Positions 32,338-40,113 of a stretch of 40,113 nt of DNA are shown one piece after another. Position 1 is the stretch's first letter. Each line of letters begins with the position of its first letter. Under the pieces are notes generated by a model. It was not told where the DNA came from. It was given only the letters and a program-made list of their open reading frames with translations, and made no database searches. Source of the DNA: Rhodobiaceae bacterium. GTDB taxonomy: Bacteria > Pseudomonadota > Alphaproteobacteria > RS24. The position numbers and the translations under genes were made by a program. The DNA is taken from positions 1 through 40,113 of the forward strand of contig JAHEIG010000002.1 in the NCBI GenBank assembly GCA_024639515.1, read 5' to 3'.

Positions 32338-33423
32338 ATGAGTGATGCGCTAACCTTTATCAGCGGCAAGAAAATGCCTAACCCTTTTATGTTAGCTCCG
32401 CTGACCAATATGCAAAGTAACGATGACGGTACTTTGTCCGAGGCCGAATATAAGTGGCTAACAATGCGTGCCATGGGCGGCTTTGGCCTGACAATGACTT
32501 GCGCCACTTTTGCCGAACAATCGGGCAAGGGTTTTGATGGCCAATTGGCGGCGGTGGATGACAGCCACATGGCAGGGCTAACACGCCTCGCGGAGGGGAT
32601 TAAGCAATATGACAGTCTGGCTTATACGCAAATCATACATGGGGGCATGCGGACATTCAAAGAATTCACAGGCCAGCAACCAGTTGGACCATCGGCCAAT
32701 GAGGAGTTCAAATCGCGGGCGATGACATTAGACGAGATTAAAGCCACTGAGAAAGCGTTCATCCATGCTGCGGTGATGTCTCAGAAGGCCGGATTTGATG
32801 GCATGGAAATACATGGCGCGCATGGCTACTTGCTTTGCCAGTTTCTGTCTTCTGAGATTAATAAGCGCGATGATGACTATGGCGGCTCGCTGGAAAACCG
32901 CACCCGTTTGATCGACGATATTATCACCGGTATTGGCGCCGCATGCGGGCCTGGCTTCAGTCTCGCCCTGCGCCTATCTCCTGATCGTTTTGGCATTGAT
33001 ATTGTCGAGATTGCTAGTTATTTTGAGAGACTGTGCGATGGCGGAGCCCTTGATTTTATTGATATGTCGCTATGGGACTCTTTCCAGAAGGTCGAAAGCG
33101 GGCCGTTCAAAGGCCAGCGTCTTGTCGATGTGTTTGCTGGTCTTGAGCGCCGACAAACCAAGCTGACTGTGGCCGGTAAGATCATGACGGGCGGCGAGGT
33201 GCAAGATGTGCTGGATTCTGGGGTCGATTTTGTGGCGCTTGGCCGCGCCGGTATTCTACATCATAATTGGCCGCAGAAATTTGCCGCCGACCAGAATTTC
33301 CAGAGCCTGCAACCACCTGCCTCGCGCGCTCACCTAGCAGCTGAGGGGCTAAGCGATGGATTCATCGACTATATGTCGACGTGGGAGGGATTTGTCGAAG
33401 AGGGTGGCTTGCAAAGGGTTTAA
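32338..33423 (+). CDS. Old Yellow Enzyme-family NADH:flavin oxidoreductase
   Basis: FMN-dependent TIM barrel that typically reduces alpha,beta-unsaturated carbonyl compounds. N-terminal 'NPFMLAPLTNMQSNDDG'; 'QIIHGGMRTF'; active-site block 'GMEIHGAHGYLLCQFLS' followed by 'NKRDDDYGGSLENRTRL'; FMN-phosphate region 'VALGRAGILHHNWPQK'. 361 residues from ATG 32338 (AGGGA 9 nt upstream); the ATG at 32329 is the alternative. It may saturate an enone or a dienoyl intermediate of the pathway. Bracketed by two direct repeats. Confidence 0.87.
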   Translation: MSDALTFISGKKMPNPFMLAPLTNMQSNDDGTLSEAEYKWLTMRAMGGFGLTMTCATFAEQSGKGFDGQLAAVDDSHMAGLTRLAEGIKQYDSLAYTQIIHGGMRTFKEFTGQQPVGPSANEEFKSRAMTLDEIKATEKAFIHAAVMSQKAGFDGMEIHGAHGYLLCQFLSSEINKRDDDYGGSLENRTRLIDDIITGIGAACGPGFSLALRLSPDRFGIDIVEIASYFERLCDGGALDFIDMSLWDSFQKVESGPFKGQRLVDVFAGLERRQTKLTVAGKIMTGGEVQDVLDSGVDFVALGRAGILHHNWPQKFAADQNFQSLQPPASRAHLAAEGLSDGFIDYMSTWEGFVEEGGLQRV

Positions 33424-33552
33424 TCTATAAACGGCTTTTGATTAATTTTGTTCGGTTTGCTCACTCACTTAGAGACTTCAAAGGCGACGATCCCAAGGAA
33501 AGCAATATCGGCCCATATGATCGTGCTTAACAGCGTTATTTTACTTCATGGC
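33411..33552 (+). repeat. Imperfect direct repeat, copy B (end of the OYE gene and downstream)
   Basis: Partner of copy A at 32059; offset 1352 nt. It begins inside the last codons of the OYE gene (gcaaagggtttaa) and extends about 130 nt past the stop. Confidence 0.7.
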
Positions 33553-33731
33553 GTTCCCGTTGGCTCGTTAATGGATTAGTGTTGAGCGGCGGCGACTTCA
33601 TCGAAGCGGTCGGCCTGCTGCATGGCAGCGACACGGCGCCCAATAATTGTTCTCGCGCTTTAAATATGAGCCTGAGGGTCAGCAACAATAGAGCTAACTT
33701 TGGCGGCGCCTAGTGGCAGCTGGCCTGGGCC
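33424..33731. other. 308-nt interval after the OYE gene
   Basis: The first 130 nt are direct repeat copy B. The remainder reads protein-like on the minus strand, in frame but interrupted by a stop at 33660-33662 ('GQLPLGAAKVSSIVADPQAH', stop, then 'RTIIGRRVAAMQQADRFDE'), which may be the decayed end of a gene that once followed DUF1330. Family not recognised. Confidence 0.35.
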
Positions 33732-34031
33732 TTAAGTATGCATCACGAATTCATCGACCAAACGGATATTTCCGACAGATGCGGCGCGGCGATGTTTGGC
33801 GATATTTTGGTATGCATTAGACGAAAACCAGCCAATGGCGGCGTCGCGTTGGGCGAAGCTCAAAATCACTGAGCGCGATGCGGTCCATTCGCCTTCCAGC
33901 ATTTGCGGGTCTTCGTCGACGCTCACCAGCGTGCCGTTATGGGCATTTAGGATGTCGAAAAAATTGACTTCATATTTGCCATATTCCTCGCGGTCGTGAA
34001 TGGTCAATTCGGCGATAATGTAAACGCTCAT
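33732..34031 (-). CDS. DUF1330 family protein
   Basis: 99 residues, ferredoxin-like (dimeric alpha-beta barrel) fold expected. 'SVYIIAELTIHDREEYGKY' at the N-terminus, the central 'GTLVSVDEDPQMLEGEW' and 'VILSFAQRDAAIGWFSS' are the family landmarks. Biochemical function unknown. RBS GAGG before the ATG. It lies 24 nt downstream of the TauD-family gene, so the two are probably one operon. Confidence 0.82.
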   Translation of the reverse strand: MSVYIIAELTIHDREEYGKYEVNFFDILNAHNGTLVSVDEDPQMLEGEWTASRSVILSFAQRDAAIGWFSSNAYQNIAKHRRAASVGNIRLVDEFVMHT

Positions 34032-34055
34032 CGGATACCTCTGTTTTACTGTGGT

Positions 34056-34910
34056 TTATAAATCGCCATCCCAGGCGCTAATCGTGGTGCGGTGCAACAG
34101 CCGTGCGTGGCCATCATAGCCGCCGCTGGCGCGGTGAAGCAGCGAGCGGTTATCCCACATCACCAAGTCGCCTTTTTGCCATTGATGGCGGTAGACAAAC
34201 TCGTCGCGGCCCTGCCATTCCTGCAATTCAATCAAGAGCGCCCAGCTTTCCTCGGCCTCCATGCCCTCAATGCCGATAATATAGCCAAAGGTTGAAAACA
34301 GCGCCGGTTCGCCGGTTTCGGGGTGAGGGCGAATAATCGGATGGCTCCATGTCTGCTTGGCGTCTTCTGACGGGCGAATATCCATAGAGCGGTCGCTGGC
34401 GGCGTCTTCATCGCCATAAGAGCCTTCTGGCGCATAGGCCAGCTGGGCCGAGTGAATGGCCATTTTGCCCTCTATTTTTGCGCGCAAGGCGTCTGGCATG
34501 TGCTGTAAGGCTTTGTGCTGGTCGGCAAATAGCGTGTCGCCACCGGTTGGCGGAATGGTGATGCCGTAAAGGCAGGTGCCGGCTGGTGGGCGTTCGAGGA
34601 AGCTCCAATCTGTATGCCAGTTTTCGGCAAAAATCGGCGCTTGCTCATTGGCTTCGCGTTTCACCGCGATAACATGCTCGCGTCCTTCAATCGGGGCGAT
34701 AAATGGGTCGTCGCCAAACGCCCCAAAGCACAAGGAATAGCGTTCCAAATCATTATCGCTTAATTGCTGATCAGGAAAGCAAATCACATGGTGTTCGAGC
34801 CATGCGTTGCGGATTTCTTCAACCACCCCGTCATCAGGCGGCTTTGACAGGTCAACGCCGGTGATGCGGGCGCCACAGGCTTGTCCACTTTGTTGTATTG
34901 TTAATGCCAA
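34056..34910 (-). CDS. TauD/TfdA-family Fe(II)/2-oxoglutarate dioxygenase
   Basis: Iron triad His99, Asp101 ('NWHTDWSF') and His259 ('SLLHRASGG'); the E. coli TauD ligands are 99, 101 and 255. A 2-oxoglutarate-binding Arg is likely in 'RLLHRTTI'. The numbering supports a TTG start at 34910, which has a strong GGGAGGG upstream; the ORF-track ATG at 34973 adds a Cys/Arg-rich leader. 284 residues. Related enzymes cleave taurine, aryloxyalkanoates or alkyl sulfates by hydroxylation; the substrate here is unknown. Followed by DUF1330. Confidence 0.86.
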   Translation of the reverse strand: MALTIQQSGQACGARITGVDLSKPPDDGVVEEIRNAWLEHHVICFPDQQLSDNDLERYSLCFGAFGDDPFIAPIEGREHVIAVKREANEQAPIFAENWHTDWSFLERPPAGTCLYGITIPPTGGDTLFADQHKALQHMPDALRAKIEGKMAIHSAQLAYAPEGSYGDEDAASDRSMDIRPSEDAKQTWSHPIIRPHPETGEPALFSTFGYIIGIEGMEAEESWALLIELQEWQGRDEFVYRHQWQKGDLVMWDNRSLLHRASGGYDGHARLLHRTTISAWDGDL

Positions 34911-34983
34911 TTTGCCCTCCCTAAATGCAAAATTGATGGATTTAAGTGTGCCACCACACAGACAGCGGCGCAAGGCTGCTTGT

Positions 34984-36339
34984 CTATTTTGCCAGACCGA
35001 CGCGCCATGCGCCGAGCTTCACCGAAGCGGCAATCACCGAGCCATAAAACACCAAGCCGATGGACATCACCCAGCTCAGATTTTGCGCCGTCAGCGCATC
35101 ATAATGGAGCAGCAAAGTGCCGCCGAAAAAGGCGATGGAAAACCGCGTCACATTGCCAATGGCCGCCCACAACACCCGTCCGGTGCCTTGCGAGGCGAAA
35201 TACAGGCACAGGCCAAGGCCCAAAAAGCCGTAAAAGGGCGCGACAATGCGCAAATATGTGCTGGCCGCTAACCGCGCGGCGAGATTATCGGTGAACAAAT
35301 CGGTCAGAAGCGACGGGAATAAAGCGAAGAACATGCCGATGGTGCCGCTAATCGCAATCGCCACAGCAGCGCCAAACCAACCGATTTTATGCGCCCGATC
35401 AATTTGGCCAGCGCCATAATGGATGCCGATCATATTAATGCAGGCGGCGCCGACGCCGAATACCAGCGGAATCATGATGAATTCGAGACGCAGGCCGATG
35501 CCAAACCCGGCCAAGGCTTCCGGCCCAAGGCGGGCGGCAAAACCGGAAATCACAATATTCGTGCCAATCATACAAAATGAGGCGATGGAGGCGGTCAGGC
35601 CGATGCTAATGATTTCAACAAAATAACGCCGCTCTATCGGTGTGACGCGCAACCGGATTTGACGCGTGGCCCGCCTTAAATGGATGGCTTGCCCGATAGT
35701 GCTGACCCCATAAGCCAAGATGGCCGACCATGCGGCGCCGCCAATCCCCATGGCTTCTATCGGCCCAAGGCCGATGACCAGAACCATGCAGCTCACCACT
35801 TGCACGCTCGACGCCACAACCCCCCAAAAGGCGCTGGGTTTCATCTCGCCAAGGCCGCGCAAAATGGCGCCGAGAATATTCGACACCCAAATCGTGGCAA
35901 CCCCGGCAAAGCAGATATTGGAATAGACGATGGCTTGCTCAAGAACCCCGTCGCGCGCCCCCAGCAGGGTGAAAATCGCTTCGCCGCCAAGCAGAAACAA
36001 AGCCGCAAAAAACCCTGAAAAACCAACTCCGACCAGCACGGCGTGAAAGGCAATTGCCTCAGCCGAGGCGCGGTCATTGGCGCCGGCATAGCGCGCCATC
36101 AGGCCAGACACCGCCCCGCCAATGGCCCCGGCAGACAGCGTGTTCATCATCAAGAAAAGCGGGAACACCAGCGCCAAACCAGCCAGCGGCACCACCCCAT
36201 GCAGGCCAACAAAATAGGCTTCTGCCGAGATTGCCATCATATTGATGAACATGGCGATTGAATTGGGTGCCGCCAGATTAAACATGGTGCGGCCAATCGG
36301 GGCGCTCAAATGCGGGTGATCTGTGAGAGTGTCTGACAT
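34984..36339 (-). CDS. MATE-family multidrug/metabolite efflux transporter
   Basis: 451 residues, about 12 hydrophobic helices in two halves, with the MATE-type start 'PIGRTMFNLAAPNSIAMFINMMAISAEAYFVG' (in part) and 'GAILRGLGEMKPSAFWGV' around helices 4-5. It would export cationic or drug-like compounds using Na+ or H+. ATG 36339 chosen; the 18-residue leader in the track is Cys/Phe-rich and unlikely. Same strand as the TauD gene, 73 nt upstream of its start. Divergent from the 3-hydroxyacyl-CoA dehydrogenase. Confidence 0.87.
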   Translation of the reverse strand: MSDTLTDHPHLSAPIGRTMFNLAAPNSIAMFINMMAISAEAYFVGLHGVVPLAGLALVFPLFLMMNTLSAGAIGGAVSGLMARYAGANDRASAEAIAFHAVLVGVGFSGFFAALFLLGGEAIFTLLGARDGVLEQAIVYSNICFAGVATIWVSNILGAILRGLGEMKPSAFWGVVASSVQVVSCMVLVIGLGPIEAMGIGGAAWSAILAYGVSTIGQAIHLRRATRQIRLRVTPIERRYFVEIISIGLTASIASFCMIGTNIVISGFAARLGPEALAGFGIGLRLEFIMIPLVFGVGAACINMIGIHYGAGQIDRAHKIGWFGAAVAIAISGTIGMFFALFPSLLTDLFTDNLAARLAASTYLRIVAPFYGFLGLGLCLYFASQGTGRVLWAAIGNVTRFSIAFFGGTLLLHYDALTAQNLSWVMSIGLVFYGSVIAASVKLGAWRVGLAK

Positions 36340-36510
36340 GTAAAAGCCCCGTGCGAAAAAACTACTAACGCACATCAACGCTGGGCGCTGCAAGACTGTA
36401 ACGCCAGTGCTTAAAAATAGTCAAACCATGATCGATAAATCGGTTGAGGCAAGCGGCCATAAATGGATAATGAAGCAAGTTTAAAAAATCCATCACGGGA
36501 GGGAACGCAG

Positions 36511-37803
36511 ATGCAAGATGTTGCAGATTATATGAGCCAGGCCAATAAATCGGCATGGGAGATTGAAGGGCTGGCAGAGGGCACACCTCTCCGCGACATT
36601 AAAAAAGTTGGCGTCATCGGCGCTGGCACGATGGGCGGCGGCATTTCGATGAATTTCGCAACCGCTGGTATGCCTGTGAAAATTGTCGAGACCAAAGCCG
36701 AGGCGCTGGAGCGCGGGCTGGGTGTCATCCAGAAAAACTATCAGCGCAGTGCCGATCGTGGCCGTTTTCCGCAAGAGGAAGTCGGCGCGCGCATGGCGCG
36801 GCTTGAAGGCACGTTGGACATGGAGGCGCTGGCCGATTGCGATTTGGTGATTGAGGCGGTGTTTGAAGATATGGATTTGAAAAAAACCATCTTCACCAAG
36901 CTCGACGAGATTTGCAAAGACGGCGCGATTCTCGCGACCAACACGTCAGCCTTGAATATTGATGAGATTGCCGCTGTCACTAAGCGTCCGCAGGATGTCA
37001 TTGGCTTGCACTTTTTCTCGCCTGCCAATGTGATGAAATTGCTGGAAATCGTCCGCGCCGATGAAACCGCCGATGACGTGGTGGCGACGTCGATGGATTT
37101 GGCAAAGAAAATTGGCAAAATCGCCGCTTTGGTCGGGGTTTGCCAGGGCTTTGTCGGCAACCGTATTCTCGCCAGCCGCCAGCTTCAGGCGATGGATATG
37201 GTCAATCGCGGGGTCATGCCGTGGGATGTCGATGTGGCATTTAACGAGTTCGGTTTCAAAATGGGCCCGTTCCAAATGTCTGACCTTGCTGGCCTTGATC
37301 TGGGTTGGAAAAAAGGCGCAAAAACCGCCAGCCCGATCCGTGACGCATTGTGTGAGATGGATCGTCGCGGCCAAAAAACCGGCGCCGGATACTATGATTA
37401 TGACGAGAATATGCAACGCACGCCATCCGATGTGACGGCCAAGGTGATTGCCGAGGTAACCGGTGTTGAGCCGGGCGCGTCGAGCTTGTCGTCGCAGGAG
37501 ATTATCGAGATATGCATTTATCCGATGATTAACGAAGCGGTGAAAATCATGGAAGAAAACAAAGCCCAGCGGCCATCTGATGTCGACGTTATCTGGGCCT
37601 ATGGGTATGGCTGGCCGGGCGATAAGGGCGGGCCGATGTTTTATGGCGACCAAGTCGGGGCCGATAAAATTCTCGCAAAAATGCAGCAATTGGGCGCCGA
37701 TGATTCGCGCTTTGCACCGGCGGCACTGCTGGAAGAATTGGCCGCATCAGGCGGCAAATTCACCGAGATTAATACAGGCGGGCTGAAAACCGGCAACCGC
37801 TAA
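36511..37803 (+). CDS. 3-hydroxyacyl-CoA dehydrogenase without crotonase domain
   Basis: 430 residues. NAD-binding 'GVIGAGTMGGGISMNF' (Gly37-44), 'LVIEAVFEDMDLKKTIF', 'TNTSALNIDEIA' and catalytic His in 'GLHFFSPANVMKLLEIV', then two C-terminal dimerisation domains ('GFVGNRI', and 'YPMINEAVKIMEENKAQRP'). The second-domain phrase 'WAYGYGWPGDKGGPMFYGD' is the form seen in FadB/FadJ-type multifunctional enzymes, but the N-terminal enoyl-CoA hydratase part is missing. The RBS gggaggg before ATG 36511 confirms the short start. It oxidises 3-hydroxyacyl-CoA in beta-oxidation; the hydratase must be encoded elsewhere. Confidence 0.88.
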   Translation: MQDVADYMSQANKSAWEIEGLAEGTPLRDIKKVGVIGAGTMGGGISMNFATAGMPVKIVETKAEALERGLGVIQKNYQRSADRGRFPQEEVGARMARLEGTLDMEALADCDLVIEAVFEDMDLKKTIFTKLDEICKDGAILATNTSALNIDEIAAVTKRPQDVIGLHFFSPANVMKLLEIVRADETADDVVATSMDLAKKIGKIAALVGVCQGFVGNRILASRQLQAMDMVNRGVMPWDVDVAFNEFGFKMGPFQMSDLAGLDLGWKKGAKTASPIRDALCEMDRRGQKTGAGYYDYDENMQRTPSDVTAKVIAEVTGVEPGASSLSSQEIIEICIYPMINEAVKIMEENKAQRPSDVDVIWAYGYGWPGDKGGPMFYGDQVGADKILAKMQQLGADDSRFAPAALLEELAASGGKFTEINTGGLKTGNR

Positions 37804-39971
37804 CGCTGTGTCGGCAACACCTCAATCGTGTGCGGGCCAGCGATGACATCATCGCGGGTCAGTGCCACGCTGCGGAATTTTTCTGCCGCGAATAGGCCCG
37901 TTTGGTCGGCGTAATGCGGCGATTGGGGGCGGGTTGAGGCGGCCCCGAAATTATGCACTGAACCAGCGCTTTGAGCGCCGGTTTTGTCCCATTGCACATA
38001 TAGCACCAGGCCATCGCCGGCGACGGCGCGCAAGCGCCCGTCTTCGTCGGGCAGGCCATAAATCGCCCGCAATGTATCCGGTCCACCGCCGAGCGGTATA
38101 TCGACGGCACCTCGGCGCAACCGATTGACCTCAGACCATAAAGGGTCGAGGCGGCCATAGTGGTGCTGCAAATTCTGCAAGCAGTTATCATAGACCGGCG
38201 CAATATCGGGGGCCGGTTTGCCGGCTTGTTCGGCCTTCCATTCTTCCGACAGCAGGCACACAGCCAACGGCGCGGCGCGGTTGTTTTGTGCGGTTTGGCC
38301 CGACCAGCCTTTCAGCAGGGCTTGACCGGCGGCGTGCGGCGTGTCGGCGTCATATTGCTTGTCTTGAATGCGCTGCACATAGCGATAGGCGCGCGATGTC
38401 GGGTGGTAGGTTTTATCCCATTTGATGGCGAGAAAATCAGCCTCTGAGAGGCGCGGCTTTGCCGCCATCATCGCCAAGCCTTGATCGGCGCGGTTGGTCA
38501 TCCGCGTCTGAAAGCCTAATTCCGGCTCGAAATTGTCGCGCTTCAGATTATCCGCCGAAGCGGTGACATTAAACGGCGTCTGATTGGTGCTCAGCAAATA
38601 GCCCGAGGCCGGATTGCTGATTTGCGGCATCTCGGCGAAAGAAATCTGCTGCTCCCAGATTAAATCGCTACGCCCACCCGGCAAATATTTCTGCCAATCC
38701 CAACCGGCGGTGCGCCGGGGTATTTTGCCATTATGCAGAAAATAAATATTCCCCATGCGGTCGGCATAGACGAAATTAAACGAGACGATGGCTTGCATCG
38801 CCATCGCCGCTTTGAACTCGTCGAGATTGCGCGCCTTGTTCATCGCCAGCCATTGGGCCGGTTGGCGCAGCTCATCCATACCGGCATAACGCAGGGCATA
38901 GACCCCGTGGCTGGTTTCAATGGCTGGCCCGTGACGGCTGGCCAAAACAGTGCGCGGTATCGGCAGATATAGATTACCAAGCAGTTTTAGCTTCAGCCAA
39001 ATCAACCGCTTTTCAAGCGCCACAGAGGCGCCATCGAGCATGTAATGGTCGCTATTGTCAGGGTCGAGGGTGAGTTGGTAGGTATCGACCAAATCCGGTT
39101 TATTGACCGTCACCCCCCAGCCAATGTCGGGGTTGAAGCCTTTCGAGACAAATGGGCTGCCGGGAAATAAGCCGCCATGCATATCCCAGCCTTGTTGGCT
39201 TTTCACATGCGCCTCATACCACGCCACCGGCCCGTTGAGCGGCTGGTGCGAGTTGATCATGATGCGGGTCGCGCCATCGCTGGATTTGGCACCGTTCACG
39301 GCAAACGCATTGGAGCCGACGGGCAGGCCATGGGCGCCGATGGCACGGCTCAGCGGGCTATCGGCAGGCGGGTGCGCCAGCTCGCGTTGCGGGCTGTCGG
39401 CGAAAAGCTCTGTGACATGGCGCTCGAAGCCATAAAACAACAAATGTTGCAGCGAAAAGCCAGTGGCGACATCTTGCAGCGTCATCGGGAAATAGGCCGG
39501 GTCTATTTCGCCCGGATGTTGCGCAGCGTAATAATTGACGCCATCGGCATAGGCCTGCAAATGCGCCCGCAGCGCCGGGGTTAATTGGGTGTCGAGGTTT
39601 TGCGCGACATTGTCACGGACATTCAACCATTCGATGAGATAGTCAATCGGCAGGCCATCCAGCCCCAGTGATCGGCCCAATTGGCCGCGATAAAACGGTA
39701 TCAGCCCTTGCATGGTCTCGAAATCATCTTGCGCGTGGGCATAGGCGACACCGAAGGCGACGTCTGCGTCACGGGCGCCGTAAATATGCGGCACGCCATA
39801 ATCGTCGCGGATGATCTCGACGCGATATTGCGCGGCAATGGTCTTGGCTTGCGCGCTATCCCAGTGCCGCGCTTCCCATAAATGAATCGCAAGATTGGCC
39901 GAAGCACTGATTGCCACGACAATCAGTCCGGCCCGATACAGCCACCCGATAAAGCTTTTAGCCTTGCGCAT
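37800..39971 (-). CDS. Penicillin acylase family protein (S45 Ntn-hydrolase)
   Basis: 723 residues. An N-terminal signal-anchor ('FIGWLYRAGLIVVAISASANLAI') directs it to the periplasm. The alpha segment has 'RDDYGVPHIYGARDADVAFG' and 'AHAQDDFETMQ'. The beta-subunit nucleophile is Ser220 in 'VGSNAFAVNG', where autocleavage after Gly is expected, followed by 'NSHQPLNGP'. Members hydrolyse penicillin side chains, acyl-homoserine lactones or aculeacin-type amides; the substrate is not predictable. The start at ATG 39971 removes an 18-residue leader in the track. It converges with the dehydrogenase, sharing 4 nt. Confidence 0.87.
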   Translation of the reverse strand: MRKAKSFIGWLYRAGLIVVAISASANLAIHLWEARHWDSAQAKTIAAQYRVEIIRDDYGVPHIYGARDADVAFGVAYAHAQDDFETMQGLIPFYRGQLGRSLGLDGLPIDYLIEWLNVRDNVAQNLDTQLTPALRAHLQAYADGVNYYAAQHPGEIDPAYFPMTLQDVATGFSLQHLLFYGFERHVTELFADSPQRELAHPPADSPLSRAIGAHGLPVGSNAFAVNGAKSSDGATRIMINSHQPLNGPVAWYEAHVKSQQGWDMHGGLFPGSPFVSKGFNPDIGWGVTVNKPDLVDTYQLTLDPDNSDHYMLDGASVALEKRLIWLKLKLLGNLYLPIPRTVLASRHGPAIETSHGVYALRYAGMDELRQPAQWLAMNKARNLDEFKAAMAMQAIVSFNFVYADRMGNIYFLHNGKIPRRTAGWDWQKYLPGGRSDLIWEQQISFAEMPQISNPASGYLLSTNQTPFNVTASADNLKRDNFEPELGFQTRMTNRADQGLAMMAAKPRLSEADFLAIKWDKTYHPTSRAYRYVQRIQDKQYDADTPHAAGQALLKGWSGQTAQNNRAAPLAVCLLSEEWKAEQAGKPAPDIAPVYDNCLQNLQHHYGRLDPLWSEVNRLRRGAVDIPLGGGPDTLRAIYGLPDEDGRLRAVAGDGLVLYVQWDKTGAQSAGSVHNFGAASTRPQSPHYADQTGLFAAEKFRSVALTRDDVIAGPHTIEVLPTQR

Positions 39972-40113
39972 GATGAACCCCCACCAGAGCTTTGGCCAGA
40001 TTATACCAGCTGGCCTTACACACAATATGGGGCGCGCTTAAAGAATTGCCAAACAGCGGTCTAAAAGTTAGCATTCTTTCAACAAAAATCGGCTAAAGCG
40101 CGGCGCTGAAAGC

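Noticed and set aside
1-40113. CRISPR array, insertion sequence or prophage
   Set aside because: No regularly spaced repeats, transposase, integrase or phage structural genes are visible on either strand.

Overview
The window looks like a chromosomal segment of an alphaproteobacterium. The gene order (kdsB-pheA, nudC, 4.5S RNA, dnaX-recR; rpmH-rnpA-yidC-engB-argB), the KdsB 'QGDLP' motif, the ACT-domain form of PheA and the cysteine-poor DnaX module all fit that class. A marine, SAR116/Rhodospirillales-like lineage is a guess only; nothing here settles the genus. The core regions are moderately GC-rich, and the stretch from about 22.2 to 27.9 kb is visibly more AT-rich.

Region 1 (1-9124) is housekeeping, mostly on the + strand: kdsB (LPS Kdo activation), pheA, nudC (-), the SRP RNA, dnaX-recR, rmuC (-), and the compact def-fmt-truA run. 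Region 2 (9121-16920) is one nearly gapless minus-strand block of nine genes: rpmH, rnpA, yidC, engB, argB, a duplicated DUF1036 protein, a HAD nucleotidase, dapD and dapE. It joins ribosome/RNase P/membrane-insertion genes to arginine and lysine/peptidoglycan precursor synthesis. rpmH has a GTG start and is missing from the ORF track. Region 3 (17.0-21.2 kb) holds a TVP38-family membrane protein paired with a MerA-like flavoprotein, what looks like the decayed tail of a sensor histidine kinase, a P1-family peptidase and tRNA-Arg(ACG).

Region 4 (21.3-40.0 kb) is accessory and catabolic. Its centre is a five-gene + strand operon: short-chain dehydrogenase, cytochrome P450, Baeyer-Villiger monooxygenase (BVMO), DUF3237 protein and adrenodoxin-type ferredoxin. 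Around it lie a tandem MarR-like regulator, an alpha/beta hydrolase, an acyl-CoA synthetase, an Old Yellow Enzyme (OYE) family reductase, a TauD-family dioxygenase, a DUF1330 protein, a MATE exporter, a 3-hydroxyacyl-CoA dehydrogenase without a crotonase domain, and a penicillin-acylase family Ntn-hydrolase. The likely logic is hydroxylation by P450 with ferredoxin, oxidation to a ketone by the SDR, conversion to ester or lactone by the BVMO, hydrolysis, CoA activation, then enone reduction and beta-oxidation. The substrate is unknown; an alicyclic, terpenoid or steroid-like compound is plausible. No ferredoxin reductase is in the window.

The accessory part also shows decay and rearrangement: an RND/MMPL transporter cut down to its first periplasmic loop, two roughly 140-bp imperfect direct repeats bracketing the OYE gene (the upstream one looks like the leftover 3' end of a lost copy), and short stop-interrupted protein-like relics.
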